From: Limnospira sp050045915
Lineage (GTDB): Bacteria; Cyanobacteriota; Cyanobacteriia; Cyanobacteriales; Microcoleaceae
Assembly (NCBI GenBank): GCA_050045915.1
Contig: JBNGCR010000042.1
Coordinates: 1 to 33,657, forward strand
Length of the DNA stretch: 33,657 nt
Direction: 5' to 3'
Below, piece by piece: positions 19,001-26,094 of the stretch. The notes beneath the pieces were generated by a model, which saw only the letters and a list, made by a program, of their open reading frames with translations, was not told the origin of the DNA and made no database searches. The position numbers and the translations under genes were made by a program. Positions within the stretch are counted from its first letter, which is position 1; each line of letters starts with the position of its first letter.

Positions 19001-19185
19001 AAGGCTCAAAACTGGGATTATGGATAGGTTTTAATTCACAACATGAGTTATTAATAGCAACCCTTGTAGAGGGAAATTCTGGAGAAATATATGTCAAAGT
19101 AATGGACTCATCAGGTCAAGAGTTAGCCCGATCTGAAAACATTTTTACCACTGCTGTGAACGTCAACTTTAGTCCTGATGGCTAA
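16021..19185 (+). CDS. Caspase-STAND NTPase-WD40 protein, N-terminal part ending at an in-frame TAA
   Basis: 1054 residues from the ATG at 16021. Residues 1 to about 270 form a caspase-like domain with H84 (FAGHG) and C136 (DCCFAG). The NTPase module begins YRGLETFAEKHSELFFGR, a typical STAND entry. It has Walker A at 330-337 (GASGSGKS), Walker B ending at D414 (LLLFIDQ) and the helical winged region thereafter. A membrane helix is likely at about 753-775 (GIAIAVMIGLGTGLVFSLIG). WD40 repeats start near 865. The frame ends at TAA 19183-19185 inside a repeat: VNVNFSPDG, stop, QIAIKYG. The WD40 consensus expects Gln there, so CAA to TAA is the simplest explanation. The same frame is open again until 20400. 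Multidomain proteins of this kind are predicted signalling ATPases in cell death or phage defence. An upstream TTG at 15985 is unlikely to be the start. Confidence 0.85.
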   Translation: MSEFSKNLAVIIGINDYKNGISPLKTAVPDAKKVCEILRLQHEYQTWILLEDLATLESITSLIEETLPRQVSAGDRLILYFAGHGIALNGENGPEGYLIPQDAKLGNTDSYLPMTRLHSALSELPCRHFLGFLDCCFAGAFRWSSTRHIGTVPTVIHRERYDRFIADPAWQVIASAASDQKAADAFNFNTERGQKGDHSPFAAALIEALEGRADSYPPASNGKPPGDGIITATELYLYLRDAVEVPSENYRRQTPGLYPLKKHDKGEYIFLAPDHPLNLPPAPPLDISKNPYRGLETFAEKHSELFFGRTELTKKLFEFVNKNPLTVVLGASGSGKSSLVKAGLIPRLRKAESQDWYILPPIRPGEMPFQALNNALKMAQLPEFKGSSRGQDLVESISSWATTHPDSKLLLFIDQSEEIITLCKNEDERKAFFKQILAAINAHGGQFRVVLSLRSDFEPQVRDAGLKFLTADNQIGKTQLTKSWQKGRFIVPAMTRGELREAIEKPAEARVMYFQPHELVEQLIDEVADMPGALPLLSFALSELYLKYLQRQREAENRGETIDRSLTQEDYENLGGVIQSLTQRADDEYERLVQENPAYAKVIHHVMLRMVAVGGGELARRRVPLSELEYPPEKNDLVKTAIARFTEARLLVEGQDADGNPYVEPAHDALVRGWQKLLMWKQEDEENLLLQRRLTPAAWEWETQQKPRFLWNANPRLDLLKKVRKSDDNWLNKVEDEFVRRSVGRRSFNTRRNWGIAIAVMIGLGTGLVFSLIGQRNALIGQIRASRQAAEANFRSHQELEALMDSLQAGKTLEDWPWYLSVLGFNPENQLKKNVESTLRHIFYNSKESERLTLKNGIIRGIFFAGDRQLVSIVGQQNKVILFNKEGEKISELIGQDSLRRGHLSISSDGRKIVTATSDGKVRLWDLQGNKLAEFKAYQGVPKQYDSLIEEIKFVPDGNNIVTTGVDFTEENKIDKILRIWNLEGKKLKEIKIKGSKLGLWIGFNSQHELLIATLVEGNSGEIYVKVMDSSGQELARSENIFTTAVNVNFSPDG

Positions 19186-19317
19186 CAAATCGCTATCAAA
19201 TATGGAGAAGAGTCGGAAAATGCACTCCTGTTAGATGTTGAACGGAAGGAATCGAGACAAATTATAGGTAGCATTAGGGGGATTCGTTTTCATCCCCAAA
19301 ATGGCACACCAGTTGCT

Positions 19318-20400
19318 GTGGGGGTTGATGGAACTATTGGTTTTTTGAATGGTTCAAATACTATTGATGCCACTTTAAAAGTCCCTAATGGCACGGTAAG
19401 AGAATTAATTTTCACTCCTGATGGCGATCAAATTGTCACTCTTGGAGGCGATCAAATTGTGAGGTTTTGGGATTTAGAAGTAAAGCCATTGTCCAACTTA
19501 TCATTCTCCAATAAAAGTTTAATAAGCGTTGGTTTTAGCCCCAATGGACGAACGATCGCTACGGCGGACTCAAATGGCATTGTTCGATCGTGGAATTTTC
19601 AAGGAAACCAGATACAAGAGAACTCGAATTTTTTATCAGAACTTCCAAAAATTACGAATGTCAGCTTTAGCCCAAATGGTCAAACAATTGCGACTACAGG
19701 AGAAGATGGTATGGTTCGTGTTTTAGATTTACAAGGAAATATAATTCATGAATTTCAAACGGGTTATGACGTTCGATTAATCAAATGGAGTCAAGATGGC
19801 AAAAAAGTTGCTGGCATTGTTTCTGATGAAAGCAATATCGGTTTTTGGAATTTTAATGGCGACCAGCTATATAAGGAGCGGTCAGATCGATTCAACTCTT
19901 ATTTGAAGAACACTTCGGATTATCATTTGCAAGATTTGACATTAGCCGCCTCGGGCGAGGTTGTAGTAGTCGGGAAAGACATCGAGGTTCTGCAATCCCA
20001 TGGAAACATTGATTTGTTTGATTTTAATTTGGCAAATTTTTCAGATATTTCATCAATAAATATAATTCCGGGAAGACAATTTGGCAATTTTTTTGATCGG
20101 GTTCAAATGAGTGATGATGGCGAAATGCTGATCGCCACCTCATATAATACAGTTTCTTTTTGGAACTTGAGTGGAGAAAAATTGATGGAATTTTCCTCAG
20201 ATAGACGCGAAAGAATAACCCATATCAGTCTGAGTCCTGACAATGGTAAACTGGCTGTCATTTTTGAGAATGGTGATTCGGAGTTGTGGAATCTTGGTAA
20301 TTTGGACGAACTCCTCGATGCAAGCTGCGATCGCATCCGTGACTATTTACACAATAACCCCAACGTTGCACAAAGCGATCGCACCCTCTGCGACCCCTAA
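19318..20400 (+). CDS. C-terminal WD40 part of the caspase-STAND protein, separated by the stop
   Basis: This is the continuation, in the same reading frame, of the gene that begins at 16021. The frame is open from 19186, right after the TAA; 19318 (GTG) is the first possible internal start. It encodes about eight WD40 repeats (for example LIFTPDGDQIVTLGGD, VGFSPNGRTIATADSNG and VSFSPNGQTIATTGEDG). The C-terminal tail CDRIRDYLHNNPNVAQSDRTLC is a form often seen closing cyanobacterial WD40 signalling proteins. Together with repeats before the stop there would be about 13 repeats, enough for roughly two propellers. No ribosome binding site precedes 19318, so independent expression is doubtful. 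The region is clearly AT-richer than the caspase and NTPase parts. It may be a pseudogene piece, a readthrough product or a sequencing artefact. Confidence 0.65.
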   Translation: MGVDGTIGFLNGSNTIDATLKVPNGTVRELIFTPDGDQIVTLGGDQIVRFWDLEVKPLSNLSFSNKSLISVGFSPNGRTIATADSNGIVRSWNFQGNQIQENSNFLSELPKITNVSFSPNGQTIATTGEDGMVRVLDLQGNIIHEFQTGYDVRLIKWSQDGKKVAGIVSDESNIGFWNFNGDQLYKERSDRFNSYLKNTSDYHLQDLTLAASGEVVVVGKDIEVLQSHGNIDLFDFNLANFSDISSINIIPGRQFGNFFDRVQMSDDGEMLIATSYNTVSFWNLSGEKLMEFSSDRRERITHISLSPDNGKLAVIFENGDSELWNLGNLDELLDASCDRIRDYLHNNPNVAQSDRTLCDP

Positions 20401-20438
20401 ATCGCGATCGCACAACCCCAGTTATAGCAACGAGCGCT

Positions 20439-20454
20439 GGCGTGGTTACACGCC
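20439..20454. terminator. Short hairpin between convergent genes
   Basis: GGCGTG (20439-20444) pairs with CACGCC (20449-20454) around GTTA, 39 bases past the end of the WD40 gene and facing the minus-strand DUF3352 gene. There is no T-tract on the plus side, so this is only a candidate bidirectional or Rho-assisted terminator. Confidence 0.25.
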
Positions 20455-20577
20455 GGGAATGATCAATCTCCCTACTCCCTTTTATAGGTTTTGTAACTAT
20501 ACGAGCGTGCTATAGCAGTCGCCCGGGCAATCGGGACATCGGTCGAGTCTGAAACCCAGGTGGCGAACGGTTTGTCT

Positions 20578-20613
20578 CCCTGTTGCCTGTTGCCTCTTGA
20601 GTCCTGTTGCCTG
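20578..20613 (+). repeat. Degenerate CTGTTGC heptamer repeat
   Basis: CTGTTGC CTGTTGC is followed by diverged units and another CTGTTGCCTGC, just beyond the 3' end of the DUF3352 gene. It belongs to the same class of cyanobacterial heptanucleotide repeats as the arrays at 5765 and 28831, with a different unit. Confidence 0.5.
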
Positions 20614-20618
20614 CTATA

Positions 20619-22322
20619 TTAATTAAGGTGGACGAATACCTTCGCCCGCCGGACGCCATTTTCCCGTCCGGTAGCGGTGACGGTGAGCGATCGCAAATGG
20701 TCGAAAAAGGGTTTCCCGGACAGTTCCAGCAGCCTCAGCAGGGGGATTTTTTTCCGAATAATCGGTTCGCTGACATCCCAATCGATGTAAAAATAGCCGT
20801 CGTTTTCCTGGGGCAAAAATTCGAGACTATTTTGAAATTCAGGATTGCTAAAAATCGTTCCGGTTTCGACGGCGTGAATCGCCGCATCAATAGCCTCGAC
20901 AGAAGTGGCAAAAATCTCGTAATCGCCGACGGTGGCGTGGACGCCGCGGGGTTCCGCCTCGATCATCTGTTTTTTGGCGGCTTTTTTATTCTGATTGGGA
21001 ATGGGAATGCTTCTCAGTTGCGTCCAGGCTGAGAGCGTGTAATCATTGAGGACAAAACTGCCGACGCTGTAGCCGCGATCGGTGGCGATCGCATCCAATT
21101 GTTGAATCGCGGTTTCCGCTTCCGGCGTCCGCTTCGCCACGAACACCCAATCCGTAGGTTTGTCCTTCCCGGAGGCGACGGGAACGGGGCGGGGGACGAG
21201 GGCGAGGGCATATTCCTCCGTTACCCAACTGAAAATGTCATTGGGAAGATCGACCCCCCAGCTTTTTTGCAGCAAATCGAGCGATCGCGTCAACACCCCC
21301 CGCAATGTCTCATTACCCGATAGCGTCGTCGAGGTTTCGTCCCACAAATTCCGCAGATCCGTCCCGGCGATCGCCAGGGGACTCTCGGCGGCGATATAGT
21401 CCAAAGCCGGAATCGGTGCGGACAGCAGCGGCGGTTGAACCTCCCGTCCAGCGGTGGCGATCAAAGCCGTGTCCGCCAACAACCCTTGGGGGTGGAGGGC
21501 GAGTCCCAAAGCCAAACTCGGCTGGATGGGGAGAGAATCGATTTCGTCGGGGGTGAGGCGCCAATTTCCCAAGTTTAAAAATACCAGTCCGATCTGGCTG
21601 GAGTCCAAAGCCGCGATCGCCCGCCTGTAGGGTTCCGAGTTCGCCAAATTCAGGGTAGATACCTGGAAATTATTGATCGCCTCCCGCAACACCTTCGGAT
21701 AGTTGGCGAACAGGACGAAGCGATCGCCCAATACCGCCGTCGCCAGGGTGGGAGTCAGATCCGTCAATTCCGGGGACTCGGGTTGGCGGTAGGCGATCGT
21801 CACCCCCCGGTAAGGTTCCGACACCACCGAGACGCCGGACACCGCCTGCCGCTGCCAGAATAAATCCAGAAATTCCCGACTCTGCCGGGGATTTTCCGAG
21901 GTGAGGGCGAGGAGATATCCCGGTTGGCGATCGTTGCTTTCGTCGCGATCAATATCCGGCGCCATCAGGGACAGGGTGATTTCCCGCCCCAGCCAGGGTT
22001 TGATGTCCCGGCGGTAGTTCAACCCCGTATTTCCGACCAGGACATCCCGAAATTGCTGGAATTCGGCGTGCGATCGCCTCCGTTCCGAGGGTTTCGCCGA
22101 CACCTGTCTGAAGGCTTCTAGGCGATCGGGATTCACCAGCAGGGAGGCGGTGAAGGGGGCATTTTTCGGCACGAATACAGTCGCCGTCGGAACGGTTTTG
22201 GCCTGTGTCCCCAGCAGGGACACGGGACTTTCGCCCAACAGCGTGAAGAAGAAACCGAGCCCCACCAGCAGCAGGGCGGCACTACCGACGCCGAGAAGAA
22301 TGAAAAATGATCGCAGCTTCAT
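20619..22322 (-). CDS. DUF3352-type membrane-anchored protein
   Basis: 567 residues. An N-terminal signal anchor (MKLRSFFILLGVGSAALLLVGLG) is followed by a large periplasmic-type domain with AxSLLVNPDRLEAF, LAVTSENP-like and FVLFANYPKVLREAI segments. It is typical of the cyanobacterial DUF3352 family, whose function is unknown. The ATG at 22322 is chosen because the anchor starts there. The upstream open frame to 22529 would add a polyproline stretch that is merely translated GGCGGAGGG repeats. It is transcribed toward the WD40 gene and divergently from the PilB/GspE-type gene. No catalytic motif is visible. Confidence 0.75.
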   Translation of the reverse strand: MKLRSFFILLGVGSAALLLVGLGFFFTLLGESPVSLLGTQAKTVPTATVFVPKNAPFTASLLVNPDRLEAFRQVSAKPSERRRSHAEFQQFRDVLVGNTGLNYRRDIKPWLGREITLSLMAPDIDRDESNDRQPGYLLALTSENPRQSREFLDLFWQRQAVSGVSVVSEPYRGVTIAYRQPESPELTDLTPTLATAVLGDRFVLFANYPKVLREAINNFQVSTLNLANSEPYRRAIAALDSSQIGLVFLNLGNWRLTPDEIDSLPIQPSLALGLALHPQGLLADTALIATAGREVQPPLLSAPIPALDYIAAESPLAIAGTDLRNLWDETSTTLSGNETLRGVLTRSLDLLQKSWGVDLPNDIFSWVTEEYALALVPRPVPVASGKDKPTDWVFVAKRTPEAETAIQQLDAIATDRGYSVGSFVLNDYTLSAWTQLRSIPIPNQNKKAAKKQMIEAEPRGVHATVGDYEIFATSVEAIDAAIHAVETGTIFSNPEFQNSLEFLPQENDGYFYIDWDVSEPIIRKKIPLLRLLELSGKPFFDHLRSLTVTATGRENGVRRAKVFVHLN

Positions 22323-22449
22323 GATCGGAACGGGTAAGCAATCGCAGGTCAACGGTTCGGGACTGGTGAAACCGGAAGTCCGAACAGCCCATAGAACATT
22401 ATGGAGGTGTTTGGCGGTTCTGACTAGCAAGCGGCGGAGGAGGCAGGGG

Positions 22450-22512
22450 GGCGGAGGGGGCGGAGGAAGCGGAGGGGGCGGAGGGGGCGGAGGGGGCGGA
22501 GGAAGCGGAGGA
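22450..22512 (+). repeat. Seven tandem 9-base units, (G/A)GCGGAGG(G/A)
   Basis: Seven adjoining units read GGCGGAGGG or variants ending in A or starting with A. The runs of guanine on the plus strand could form G-quadruplexes. The array sits 128-190 bases upstream of the DUF3352 start and is the source of the spurious polyproline reading frame on the minus strand. A less regular part extends left to about 22432. Confidence 0.85.
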
Positions 22513-22520
22513 GGGCAATA

Positions 22521-22548
22521 AATTATCAATTATCAATTATCAATTCTC
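22521..22548 (+). repeat. AATTATC heptamer array
   Basis: Three perfect AATTATC units at 22521-22541 and one diverged unit, AATTCTC, at 22542-22548. It directly precedes the CCCTACA array. Confidence 0.8.
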
Positions 22549-22575
22549 CCTACACCCTACACCCTACACCCTACA
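22548..22575 (+). repeat. CCCTACA heptamer array, four units
   Basis: Four perfect CCCTACA units followed by a partial CCCTTA. The same heptamer recurs at 28320-28347 (opposite orientation) and 28831-28872. Confidence 0.9.
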
Positions 22576-22629
22576 CCCTTATTCTCCCCACCCCCTAGAA
22601 TAAGAAAGGTTCTCACCCCCCAGCGTTCA

Positions 22630-24264
22630 ATGACAGCAACCCCTTCCGTCTCGTCGGCTTGGCAACAGTTACGCAGCGGTGCCATTAGCTGCGATCGCGC
22701 TTTGGAGTTGTTGGTGGACTCCGATGGCATCGTCAACCTGAAATTGCTCGATCGCGACGTCAGTTTTCGCTTTTTCCGGGAATTTCCCGATCGCAGCCTC
22801 CTCCCTCCGGTGATTCCCCTGCTGCTGTGGCGAAACTGCTACTATCTGGGGTCGCCGGTTTCGGTGGAGATGGAAATCATCCGCCAGATGAGCGAGCGCA
22901 CCTTTTCGGATATTAAAATTATCGCGATCGACGATAACAGCTACCGCGCCTGGTATCACACCCAAAACGCCGACCCCAACCAGATCAGCGCCACCCCCCT
23001 CGTCAATCCCCTCACCGGGGAAGTCGAACAGGAGGACGTCAGCCGCACCACGGAATTGTACCTGTCCAAAGCCGCGGACCAACTGGGGCGGATCAAAACC
23101 CTGATTTCCGGGGCCCTGCGAAACCGCGCCAGCGACATCCATTTGGAACCGATGCTGGACGGCTTGCGGGTGCGTTACCGCATCGACGGGATGCTGCGGA
23201 ATATCACAAGTATCGACCCCGACATCGGGCGCCGGGTGGTGGTGGCGATAAAGGTGATGTCGAATATGGATATCGCCGAAAGTCGCCGCCCCCAGGATGG
23301 CCGCATCGGGGAGAATTACGCCGCCGGGAAGGATTTGGAGATCGGGTTGGATATGCGGGTAAGCACGTTGCCCTGCGTGGGGGGTGAAAAGGTGGTGATC
23401 CGACTGTTGCCCCAGGAGAACCCGTTTTCGGGGTTGGGGGATCTGGGATTTTCGCCCAAAACCCTGGATATTTACAAGGGATGGTTGGTCCAGCCGCAGG
23501 GGATGATTATTTTCACCGGCCCGACGGGTTCGGGGAAAACCAGTACGCTTTACAATAGCCTGCTGGAGGTGGCGACGGACCAGGTGAATGTGGTGACGGT
23601 GGAAGATCCGGTGGAATATGTGCTGCCGGGAATTACTCAAACCCAGGTTCACGAACGGGCCGGGATGACGTTTGCGGCGGGTTTGCGGGCAATTTTGCGC
23701 CAAGATCCGGACATTATTATGGTGGGGGAAATCCGCGATCGCGAAACGGCGGATACGGCGGTAAGGGCGGCGCTGACGGGGCATTTGGTGTTGACGACGC
23801 TGCACACGAACGACGCGATCGGTGCCATTCCCCGTTTAAAAGATATCGGACCGGACCCGGGTTTGATCGCCGATGCGCTGTTGGGAATTGTGGGACAGCG
23901 GTTGGTGCGGCATATTTGCCCCCACTGCGGGGCGCCTTATCAACCGTGCGATCGCGATTTGGAAGTGTTGGGATTGACATTAGAAAATGCGAGGGCAGAA
24001 AACTGGCGAAAAGGTCGCGGCTGTTCCAACTGTTTTGATTCGGGATTTGCGGGAAGGGAAGCGATCGTGGAACTGCTGGCGACGGACGATCGCATCCGCC
24101 AAATCATCTACGAGGGGACCCTGGCGGAATTATATCGCTATCTGCAAGAGACGGGTTTTTTGTCTTTCCGAGTCGCGGCGATTGAGAAGGTGACATCGGG
24201 AGTAACGACGGTGGAAGAAGTGCAGCGGGTGTTGCCGCGAAGTGCCCTGGTGCGGCGGTTTTGA
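22630..24264 (+). CDS. PilB/GspE-type secretion or pilus assembly ATPase
   Basis: 544 residues. A short N-terminal domain, shorter than in the main cyanobacterial PilB, precedes a complete catalytic region. It contains RASDIHLEP, RYRIDGML, ESRRPQDGRI, Walker A at 297-304 (GPTGSGKT), an Asp box (TVEDPVEY), Walker B (DPDIIMVGEIRD) and a His box (TGHLVLTTLHTND). A zinc-binding motif of two CxxC pairs (CPHC, CSNC) lies near 430-465. It should power type IV pilus or type II-like secretion assembly from the cytoplasmic face. No pilT, pilC or pilin genes are adjacent, so it is an isolated, possibly secondary, copy. The ATG at 22630 lacks a strong ribosome binding site; AGAAAGG lies about 20 bases upstream. 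Confidence 0.9.
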   Translation: MTATPSVSSAWQQLRSGAISCDRALELLVDSDGIVNLKLLDRDVSFRFFREFPDRSLLPPVIPLLLWRNCYYLGSPVSVEMEIIRQMSERTFSDIKIIAIDDNSYRAWYHTQNADPNQISATPLVNPLTGEVEQEDVSRTTELYLSKAADQLGRIKTLISGALRNRASDIHLEPMLDGLRVRYRIDGMLRNITSIDPDIGRRVVVAIKVMSNMDIAESRRPQDGRIGENYAAGKDLEIGLDMRVSTLPCVGGEKVVIRLLPQENPFSGLGDLGFSPKTLDIYKGWLVQPQGMIIFTGPTGSGKTSTLYNSLLEVATDQVNVVTVEDPVEYVLPGITQTQVHERAGMTFAAGLRAILRQDPDIIMVGEIRDRETADTAVRAALTGHLVLTTLHTNDAIGAIPRLKDIGPDPGLIADALLGIVGQRLVRHICPHCGAPYQPCDRDLEVLGLTLENARAENWRKGRGCSNCFDSGFAGREAIVELLATDDRIRQIIYEGTLAELYRYLQETGFLSFRVAAIEKVTSGVTTVEEVQRVLPRSALVRRF

Positions 24265-24295
24265 AATCTATCTATATATAAAGGAAGTTCGGCAA

Positions 24296-25194
24296 TTGAA
24301 AGCGTTTGACAAACCCATTCCCAAAGAAAAACTCGATATTCTCGAAAAGAATCGGTCGAACTTATTCGCTTGGCGGGGTCAATTTTCGCCCCAACTGATC
24401 GAAACGCTATTGGACGCATATTGTTTGCCCAACTCGGTCATTCTCGATCCGTTCGTCGGCAGCGGAACCGTCTTGTTAGAAGCCGGTCGTCGCGGATTTG
24501 AAGCCTACGGTTTTGAAATCAATCCGGCGGCGTGGATTCTCAGCAAAACCTACGAGTTGATGAACGATCCTCACAAAATGGAATCGGTCAAAACCATCAG
24601 AAGTGCGATCGACCGTGAATTTCCCTTTAGAATTTTTGATATCGACGAACCGGTTCAAGATTGGGAACCGAAGTTAAAAAAAATTAGAAATCAATTGAAT
24701 CAAGAAGCAACCGATTTTACACGGTCATTCAATACTGTTTGGATATGGCAGGCACTCTCAGGGAATTATCGAGAGTCGGCAAAGATGAGGCCCGGGTTGT
24801 CTTGGTTGTCGGCCATCAATCCAACGTCCTGGGAGTCCCTTTCTACAATGCCGATATTATCGAAAAAATTGCCATCAAAACCCATCTATTTGACAAGGTT
24901 TTGCGACAAAAGAGAGAATTTAAAAATAAATTCGGAAAAATTATCCGAGAAGATTTGATCAACTTGATCAATCTCAAGAATGAGAGTAAAATTGATAAAA
25001 AAGAGATCGAGACAGTTGCCCGAAAAGAAGCCTTTGATGTTTTGACAGGTAGTCTGTCCTCGGTATCGTCAAAAAATCGTCAACTTCTCGAAAATGCGAT
25101 CGGCAAAGTTCACGATATTGGAAAAACTCCATTTCTCGAACAGATGTTGATGAAGACCCATAATTTCTCCGTGTCCTCTGTGCCTCTGTGGTGA
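24296..25194 (+). pseudogene. Decayed DNA methyltransferase, internally deleted and frameshifted
   Basis: The first frame starts at a TTG (24296) behind AAGGAAG (24281-24287). It carries a SAM motif I of the DNA methylase type (SVILDPFVGSGTVLLEAG, YGFEINPAA). The expected catalytic S/T/D-PPY motif IV never appears. From about 24690 the homology moves to another frame: NRFYTVIQYCLDMAGTLREL, then VVLVVGHQSN and GVPFYN, ending at 25194. The two halves therefore belong to one gene that lost its centre and its frame. The first frame runs on to 24958 without family resemblance. The last residues come from a repeated CCTCTGTG sequence at 25175-25190. It is an AT-rich remnant, probably of a restriction-modification or solitary methylase. 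Activity is very unlikely. Confidence 0.7.
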
Positions 25195-25339
25195 AATTTT
25201 CCGATTGTCTAAATTCCATAAAATTAATCCTGCTTGTTTTAAAACACTATTGAGGAGTCCGGACGGCAGATCGACGTATGGACGGGCGATCGCCGATCGC
25301 GTTAGACTAATCTTGAATGTTGAAAAGGGAGTCATGTGA

Positions 25340-25969
25340 ATGAGATTTGGGAGCGATCGCCTGTGGATGACAGTGCTATTATTGATCGTGGGGTGTACGG
25401 CTCCGGAAGCCTCCAAACCCGACTCAGGGAACCTTGTAGCCAGTTCTGCTGACACTCCGTTGGCGAGCAATTTATCCCAGAATTTACCCGAACGGAAGAC
25501 AGAAACCATTTTTGTTGAGGGAGAACCGCAAGAAATGACCCTCAAGCTTTATCAGGAAGACCAGATTCCCGTGGTAACATATTATCCCGAGAATCTCAGT
25601 GTCAATAGTGCCTGTAGTCATGAGGGATGTGGGGTGTTTTTTGAGTTGCTTGAAGCTCAAGTTCATGTATTTGTTCCCCCCGCAGACACAACCTTCGAGG
25701 AGTTAGAAATGGGAGTGACCGGCGATCGCGGACTGTTGGCAAGTAACGGCTGGCAACAACGAGAATTCAACAATTCACCTTCGTATTCTTGGGAGACAAA
25801 GAATATTCAATTTTATGATTCCGAAAAAAATCTTTTAGGTAGCGTGCATCTGGGTGAATCGGAAGGACAGGTTTTCCGCGTTACCGTGGTTTTTCCCGGA
25901 GATATGGGAGATGGATTTGCTCCCCGTGCTGATATGATACTCAAGAATCTACAAGTCGGATCGATGTAA
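25340..25969 (+). CDS. Predicted lipoprotein, function unknown
   Basis: 209 residues. The N-terminus has a short hydrophobic stretch and a lipobox ending at C19 (LLLIVGC), so it should be exported and lipid-anchored. The mature part is acidic, with SACSHEGCG containing two cysteines that could pair, and a beta-rich C-terminal half. I do not recognise a family. GGGAG at 25327-25331 precedes the ATG. A two-codon open frame, ATG TGA at 25334-25339, sits between them and ends one base before the start. It is isolated, transcribed toward the minus-strand DUF4335 gene, and follows the methyltransferase remnant. Confidence 0.75.
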   Translation: MRFGSDRLWMTVLLLIVGCTAPEASKPDSGNLVASSADTPLASNLSQNLPERKTETIFVEGEPQEMTLKLYQEDQIPVVTYYPENLSVNSACSHEGCGVFFELLEAQVHVFVPPADTTFEELEMGVTGDRGLLASNGWQQREFNNSPSYSWETKNIQFYDSEKNLLGSVHLGESEGQVFRVTVVFPGDMGDGFAPRADMILKNLQVGSM

Positions 25970-26094
25970 GACAGGGTATAATATTCTTCGCTTTTGATTG
26001 TTAAGATTGGGTCGTCATCTTCGAGGAACGATCGCAAACTGATCGCCCCAATTTCTGCCACAACTGACACCAACCGTTGTTGGGCTTTAGCCCC

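Larger units (their letters stand above)
22323..22629. other. Repeat-rich gap between divergent genes
   Basis: No gene is seen in this gap. Next to the DUF3352 start is an imperfect hairpin: GTTCGG at 22355-22360 pairs with CCGAAC at 22380-22385. It would lie in the 5' leader of DUF3352. Three different tandem arrays follow at 22450-22512, 22521-22548 and 22548-22575. Promoters for both neighbours must lie here, but none is recognisable. Confidence 0.5.

Noticed and set aside
20607..21032. Plus-strand open frame opposite the 3' part of the DUF3352 gene
   Set aside because: The minus-strand frame has a signal anchor and a family match; the plus frame is an antisense shadow.
22323..22529. Polyproline N-terminal extension of the DUF3352 protein
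   Set aside because: It is translation of the GGCGGAGGG tandem array; a proper signal anchor begins at the ATG at 22322.
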